This document shows, in pieces, positions 60,577-64,000 of a stretch of 64,000 bases of DNA. Position 1 is the stretch's first letter. Each line of letters starts with the position of its first letter. The position numbers and the translations under genes are program-made. Source of the stretch: Burkholderiales bacterium. Lineage in GTDB: Bacteria > Pseudomonadota > Gammaproteobacteria > Burkholderiales > Burkholderiaceae_C. Where the stretch lies: positions 62,001 through 126,000 of the forward strand of contig JACPUE010000004.1 of NCBI GenBank assembly GCA_016192425.1, read 5' to 3'. The notes beneath the pieces were generated by a model. The model had not been told where the DNA came from and searched no databases. It saw only the letters and a list, made by a program, of their open reading frames with translations.

Positions 60577-61689
60577 TCAATCGCCTAGACAAATGCCCAG
60601 GTCGCGCGCAGTCTGCACAGTGTCGCCGTCCAGCGGCACCCCCTTCATGCGGCCCGCCACCTCGGCCAGCGGCACGTACACCACGTTGGGGAAGGAGAGC
60701 GAGACCATCACGCCCGACAAGCCCTCTTCCAGCGCACGCACCGCCGCCGTGCCAAAGCGCAGCGCCGCCAGCCGGTCGAACGCAGTGGGCGAGCCCCCGC
60801 GCAGCAAATGGCCCAGCACCACCACGCGCGCGTCCTTGCCGGTGCGGTGCGCCAGCTCGCGTGCCACCTGTTCGCCCATGCCGCCCAGGCGCTCTGCGTG
60901 CCCGGCCTCGGCCGGGGCGGTGAGCACCCGTTGCCCGTCGCGCGGGAAAGCCCCTTCGGCCACCACCACCAGCGAGTACATGCGGCCCAGCGCATCGCGG
61001 GCACGGATCTGATCGACCACGCCCGCCAGGTCGAACGGGATTTCGGGCAGCAAAATGGCGTGCGCCCCCCCGGCAATGCCCGCGTGCAGCGCAATCCACC
61101 CGGCATAGCGCCCCATCATCTCGACCACCATGATGCGCTGGTGGCTCTCGGCCGTGCTGTGCAGGCGGTCCAGGCACTCGGTGGCAAACGATACCGCCGT
61201 GTCAAAACCGAAGGTGGTGAAGGTCTTGTCCAGGTCGTTGTCTATGGTCTTGGGCACACCGACCACGCGCAGGCCCTTGCGGTGCAGCTCGTGCGCGATG
61301 GAGAGCGAGCCGTCGCCGCCCACGGTGACCAGTGCATCAATGCCCTCGCGCGCAAAACAGGCCAGCAAATCATCGGAGCGGTCGCACTCGCCCATGCTGC
61401 CGTCGGCCTTGCGCACCGGAAAGTGGAACGGGTCGCCCTTGTTGGTGGTGCCCAGAATGGTGCCGCCCAGGTGCGAAATGCCGCGCACCCGCTCGTGCGT
61501 GAGCGGCACCAGCCCGCCCTGCGGGTAGCGCTCGGGCACCAGCAGGCCGTTGTAGCCGTCGCGGATGCCCACGCATTCCCAGCCCCGGCGCAGCGCTGCC
61601 GACACCGTGGCACGGATCACCGCATTGAGGCCTGGCGCGTCCCCGCCCCCAGTGCTGATGGCGATGCGCCGGATGGGTGCGCCTGTCAT
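60577..61689 (-). CDS. 6-phosphofructokinase (GGDG/PKTIDND type)
   Basis: A 370-residue PfkA-superfamily kinase forming fructose 1,6-bisphosphate. The phosphoryl-donor site shows GGDGS (124-128) like ATP enzymes but PKTIDND (146-152) with Lys as in PPi-type and some ATP-type enzymes, so donor choice is uncertain. MMGRYAGWIA and GHLLRGGSPTAFDR are the fructose-6-P site. A 29-codon ORF overlaps its start by 4 bp (ATGA). Confidence 0.88.
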   Translation of the reverse strand: MTGAPIRRIAISTGGGDAPGLNAVIRATVSAALRRGWECVGIRDGYNGLLVPERYPQGGLVPLTHERVRGISHLGGTILGTTNKGDPFHFPVRKADGSMGECDRSDDLLACFAREGIDALVTVGGDGSLSIAHELHRKGLRVVGVPKTIDNDLDKTFTTFGFDTAVSFATECLDRLHSTAESHQRIMVVEMMGRYAGWIALHAGIAGGAHAILLPEIPFDLAGVVDQIRARDALGRMYSLVVVAEGAFPRDGQRVLTAPAEAGHAERLGGMGEQVARELAHRTGKDARVVVLGHLLRGGSPTAFDRLAALRFGTAAVRALEEGLSGVMVSLSFPNVVYVPLAEVAGRMKGVPLDGDTVQTARDLGICLGD

Positions 61690-61775
61690 GGCTGCACCAC
61701 GGCGCCCAGCGCCCACACGTCCTGCAGGATGCGCCACTGCGATGCAGCGCGCGGGTCACCAAAATCCAATGCCAT
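61686..61775 (-). CDS. 29-residue ORF coupled to the phosphofructokinase gene
   Basis: MALDFGDPRAASQWRILQDV... ending VVQP. It has a strong GGGGAGG ribosome site 6 bp before the ATG, and its stop overlaps the kinase start as ATGA. It is too short to assign to a family; it may be a leader peptide that drives kinase translation by coupling. Confidence 0.5.
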   Translation of the reverse strand: MALDFGDPRAASQWRILQDVWALGAVVQP

Positions 61776-61831
61776 GCGGGCCTCCCCTGGTTTGTTGCCT
61801 TTGATGGGTTTGCACGGTACAGCGTACGGCC

Positions 61832-62434
61832 TTATTTGACCAGCGCCAGCACGTCCTTGAAAGCCGGGTGCTCGCACGAGCGCAGCCACTCGAAGCACAC
61901 CATCTCGGTGGTCACCAGCTCGGCGCCCGCACCGGCCAGGCGGTCGTAGGCGGCGTCGCGGTTGCGCTCAGTGCGCGAACCACAGGCATCGGTCACCACC
62001 CACACCTCAAACTCATCCTCGATGAGCTCCAGCGCCGTCTGCAGCAGGCACACATGGGCCTCGCACCCGGCCAGCACGATGCTGGGGCGCTCGGGCTCGC
62101 TCTGCGCGGTTTTCTGCAAGTGCTTGGGCAGGCTGCGCGCATTGCCTGCGGGCGGGCGCGCCGGGGGCCGCAGCAGCGCGGCCAGCCCGTCGGGCGCGGC
62201 GCTGAAGTGCATTTTGGGCAGGGCCTTGCGGTACAGCGCGCGCAGGTCGGCATCACTGGAGCCCAGGCGCGCAGGGTTTTGCTCGGTGCCCCACACGGGT
62301 ACGTCCATCAGCCTGGCCGCCTGCGCCAGGCGCCGCGCGTTGGCCAGCACCGCTGCGCTGTCGTGGATGGCGGGCATGAGCTTTTCCTGAAAATCCACCA
62401 GGACGAGCTGGGATTCGGTGGCGTCGAGGAGCAT
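61832..62434 (-). CDS. Isochorismatase-like cysteine hydrolase
   Basis: A 200-residue member of the isochorismatase/nicotinamidase superfamily. The catalytic triad appears as Asp14 (VLVDFQ), a Lys in the central part and Cys in VLAGCEAHVCLLQTAL. The closing residues ..ERNRDAAYDRLAGAGAELVTTEMV are typical of the YcaC-like hydrolase subgroup. The 20-residue insertion LPKHLQKTAQSEPERPS is polar. Substrate unknown. Confidence 0.85.
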   Translation of the reverse strand: MLLDATESQLVLVDFQEKLMPAIHDSAAVLANARRLAQAARLMDVPVWGTEQNPARLGSSDADLRALYRKALPKMHFSAAPDGLAALLRPPARPPAGNARSLPKHLQKTAQSEPERPSIVLAGCEAHVCLLQTALELIEDEFEVWVVTDACGSRTERNRDAAYDRLAGAGAELVTTEMVCFEWLRSCEHPAFKDVLALVK

Positions 62435-62531
62435 GGCAGGATCTTTCTGTCTTGTAGGTGCAATGGCAGGATTGTCGCAGCCAAGGCGCCCCACCCATGG
62501 CCCTGCGCCTTCAGGGCACCCGCCGCGCACC

Positions 62532-62891
62532 CTACATGGACCAGCGGAACGGCGCCCTGATGCGCGTGTGGGCCACCTCCAGCGAGGCACGGTTTCCGTG
62601 CACGGTCAGCGTGAACGGCTCCACCCGCCCGTCGCCACCGCCGTACACCAGCACCAGCTCCTGGCGGCGCGGGTCAAACGCCTTGACCCGGAAATTCCCA
62701 CGCAGGACAACGCCTTGCGCGTCCCCCGGCCTGTGGAACGTGACGCTGGCCACCACAGGGCGGTCGGCATCTCCGATTTCCAGATCCAGCACGTAGCCCC
62801 CGCCGTCAAACGACAGGGACGAAGTCGCGTGGGCTGCCAGGCAGAAGGTGGCGATGGCGGTTATCAGAAGGAGTGTGCGTATGAGAAACAG
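62532..62891 (-). CDS. Small secreted protein with probable CTG start
   Basis: A 119-residue frame with a signal peptide (..LIRTLLLITAIATFCLAAHA) followed by a beta-rich mature domain (VLDLEIGDADRPVVASVTFH, LVLVYGGGDGRVEPF). No ATG, GTG or TTG is in frame upstream of the signal sequence. A perfect AGGAGG (62897-62902) lies 5 bp before CTG at 62891, the most likely start. The cassette boundary lies 43 bp upstream, so the original promoter may have been lost. Function unknown. Confidence 0.6.
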   Translation of the reverse strand: MFLIRTLLLITAIATFCLAAHATSSLSFDGGGYVLDLEIGDADRPVVASVTFHRPGDAQGVVLRGNFRVKAFDPRRQELVLVYGGGDGRVEPFTLTVHGNRASLEVAHTRIRAPFRWSM

Positions 62892-62927
62892 AGCGGCCTC
62901 CTGTCCGGCACGTTTACAAACACGACC

Positions 62928-62993
62928 TGCTAACTTAGAAGTGAGCGGCCTGCGCGGCTTTTTGCGCAGGTCCGCTCGACTGCCGGGTTATGC
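62928..62993 (-). other. attC-type integron recombination site (site A)
   Basis: On the minus strand: R'' GCATAAC (62993-62987), stem arm GAGCGGACCTGCGC, loop AAAAAGCC, arm GCGCAGGCCGCTC with one extrahelical A on the first arm, then R' GTTAGCA (62934-62928). The cassette gene's TAA stop (62990-62988) lies inside R''. The R'' core is the exact complement of GTTATGC at the cassette's other end (63959-63953), as required if both came from one circular cassette. Confidence 0.75.
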
Positions 62994-63958
62994 GCTTGTT
63001 TCCGATTTTTGTGCGGGCAAAGACTTTCGAATTTTCTCGATGGTGTTTGCAACCTTCTCAAGGGCTGTGACATCCAGTTGGCTTTCATCAGGTGTAGAAA
63101 ATGCGTTAGTACCAATGATGTTCCAGTGTTCAAAAGCCTCTTTGATCTGAGTCCACTCCGCAGCTGCTCCATATGACTCTAGATAGAACTTGCCAAAATT
63201 AATGGCATGACGACGATCAGCATTTTTTAGGGCTTCACGCATATAGGAGTTGCTGAATAGAAAGGCATATTTCGCTAAGGCGGCAAAAAGCGCTACTGCG
63301 ATCAAACCTTTGAAAATGGAAAACGTGATGAATTCCCAAGTAACCGGATTCGGAATGCTCGCGAAACTAGAGATAGTGACGTAACCAAAGAAACCTAAAC
63401 CGCCAGCAAGCGACGCGGCCCCAATTGCGCTCCATATCTTCGAAATTAGATGAAATTGAACTTCTTTCTTGTCTAGGGCACTGAGCGTGTCGGAAACGTA
63501 GTCCTTCGATGTGCGCTCAATTTTCTTTCTGCTCTCCTCTGTGTATCGCTCTTTCTCTAGATTGAGCTGTTGCAATGCGTCTTGTAGTTGAGCTTCGCGG
63601 GAGATCAGTTCATGTTCAAGCTTTGCCCTTAGGGCTTCTGCTTCTTCTTGACGCTTCATCAAGTGGTGCTCAATGTCCTTTTGGCGAGCAAAAAGCTTTC
63701 TTTCACGATCAGCAAAATGTTTTTCGCGCGATTCCAATTCTTTTTGAAGCTCTTGCTCTCGCGCCATCTGCTCGTGCTTAAGGCGGGTTCGGTACTCATC
63801 CAACTGTTTTTCTTGTTGTTCAATTAACTCTCGATACTCAAGGAGTTCCCTCTCGCGCGCCTCAAATTGTTGAAAGGCCTTAGACGTAAAACGCTCCTTT
63901 TGACGACTTTCATCCATTCTTTCTTGCATGCTAAGGGCCTTTCAGTGGGAGGGCATAA
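62934..63958 (-). mobile_element. integron gene cassette, 1025 bp
   Basis: Bounded by G^TTATGC at 63959/63958 and the G of R' at 62934. It contains one AT-rich gene followed by attC site A. Upstream of the boundary, CATCAAAGTTATGC (63966-63953 on the minus strand) resembles the end of attI sites (..AACAAAGTTRRRY), hinting that an integrase gene lies beyond the window. Confidence 0.7.
62988..63929 (-). CDS. Cassette-borne coiled-coil protein with two membrane helices
   Basis: A 313-residue protein not recognised. Residues 1-140 are a highly charged coiled coil (long runs of Glu, Arg, Lys, Gln); two hydrophobic helices follow (about 163-186 and 198-225) and then an 85-residue soluble C-terminal region (AINFGKFYLESYGAAAEWTQ, then a helical end). 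Codon use is much AT-richer than the flanking chromosome. Start ATG 63929 (a second ATG is 4 codons on). Membrane-anchored coiled-coil proteins on cassettes are candidates for anti-phage or stress functions, but nothing here proves that. Confidence 0.8.
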   Translation of the reverse strand: MQERMDESRQKERFTSKAFQQFEARERELLEYRELIEQQEKQLDEYRTRLKHEQMAREQELQKELESREKHFADRERKLFARQKDIEHHLMKRQEEAEALRAKLEHELISREAQLQDALQQLNLEKERYTEESRKKIERTSKDYVSDTLSALDKKEVQFHLISKIWSAIGAASLAGGLGFFGYVTISSFASIPNPVTWEFITFSIFKGLIAVALFAALAKYAFLFSNSYMREALKNADRRHAINFGKFYLESYGAAAEWTQIKEAFEHWNIIGTNAFSTPDESQLDVTALEKVANTIEKIRKSLPAQKSETSA

Positions 63959-63959
63959 C
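63953..63959 (-). other. cassette boundary core site GTTATGC
   Basis: GTTATGC on the minus strand, 24 bp before the cassette gene start, fits R' consensus GTTRRRY and is the exact complement of the R'' core of site A. It belongs to attI or to the attC of a preceding cassette outside the window. Confidence 0.65.
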
Positions 63960-64000
63960 TTTGATGTAGTCGGCAATTCACCGGATATGCCCAGCGGTGG

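Overview
The window is GC-rich, tightly packed chromosomal DNA with strong G/C bias at third codon positions. Gene content (EttA, DUF1631, PHB/propionate-type CoA enzymes, Mla-type lipid transport, RhlE helicase) and a dispersed ~55-bp palindromic repeat of the type TAGCTGCT(T/G)GCGCTT...AAGCGC fit a betaproteobacterium of the Comamonadaceae (Acidovorax-like, Burkholderiales). The genus is an inference; no rRNA, tRNA or CRISPR array was seen.

Layout. 1-8.7 kb: 3'-truncated rhlE, ettA, a DUF1631 protein, then a leftward metal/membrane group (P1 peptidase, DUF411 protein, YitT, a cation transporter) with a divergent CadR/PbrR-type regulator. 8.7-11.2 kb: an Mla-like permease, MCE protein and lipoprotein without an ATPase gene. 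11.2-14.6 kb: glyoxalase/thioesterase pair with divergent MarR, then an ArsR-controlled sulfur operon (DUF2892, rhodanese, OsmC, DUF2892). 14.6-24.3 kb: bioB, then a complete propionyl-CoA to succinyl-CoA module (epimerase, biotin-dependent PccA and PccB, MeaB, B12-dependent mutase) with a divergent GntR regulator. PrpE, which makes propionyl-CoA, lies 36 kb away (58.6-60.5 kb) and shares an identical 16-bp AT-rich promoter motif with the mutase/GntR intergenic region, suggesting one regulon. 24.4-32.4 kb: acyl-CoA ligase, DUF3334, saccharopine-dehydrogenase-like enzyme with Lrp regulator, acyltransferase, OmpA-like protein, ChaC, PdxH, AEC transporter.

32.6-35.4 kb is an AT-richer accessory island: a secreted protein, a frameshifted membrane gene, an SMI1/KNR4 protein, a zeta-toxin kinase fused to a DUF4288-like protein, and a frameshifted antitoxin. 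A 68-bp site between the zeta fusion and SMI1 has the layout of an integron attC site. 35.5-46.8 kb: ZnuD-like TonB receptor with a His-rich loop, MsrA, an FmdE-like protein, a hydrolase, then a TetR-adaptor-RND-Pcm-TolC efflux cluster with a deleted rhodanese remnant. 48-62.5 kb: PLP sulfur enzyme, WaaA, phosphomannomutase, Ada-AlkA, Ogt, a DMT transporter split by a 264-bp MITE with perfect 32-bp terminal repeats, a PAS-GGDEF-EAL protein, PrpE, PFK and an isochorismatase-like hydrolase.

The right edge (62.93-63.96 kb) is a well-defined integron gene cassette: an AT-rich coiled-coil/membrane gene whose stop codon overlaps the R'' core of a 66-bp attC site, with boundaries that match each other as expected for a cassette. 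No integrase is in the window; if one exists it should lie to the right. The cassette gene and the 32.6-35.4 kb island are the best candidates for undescribed biology.
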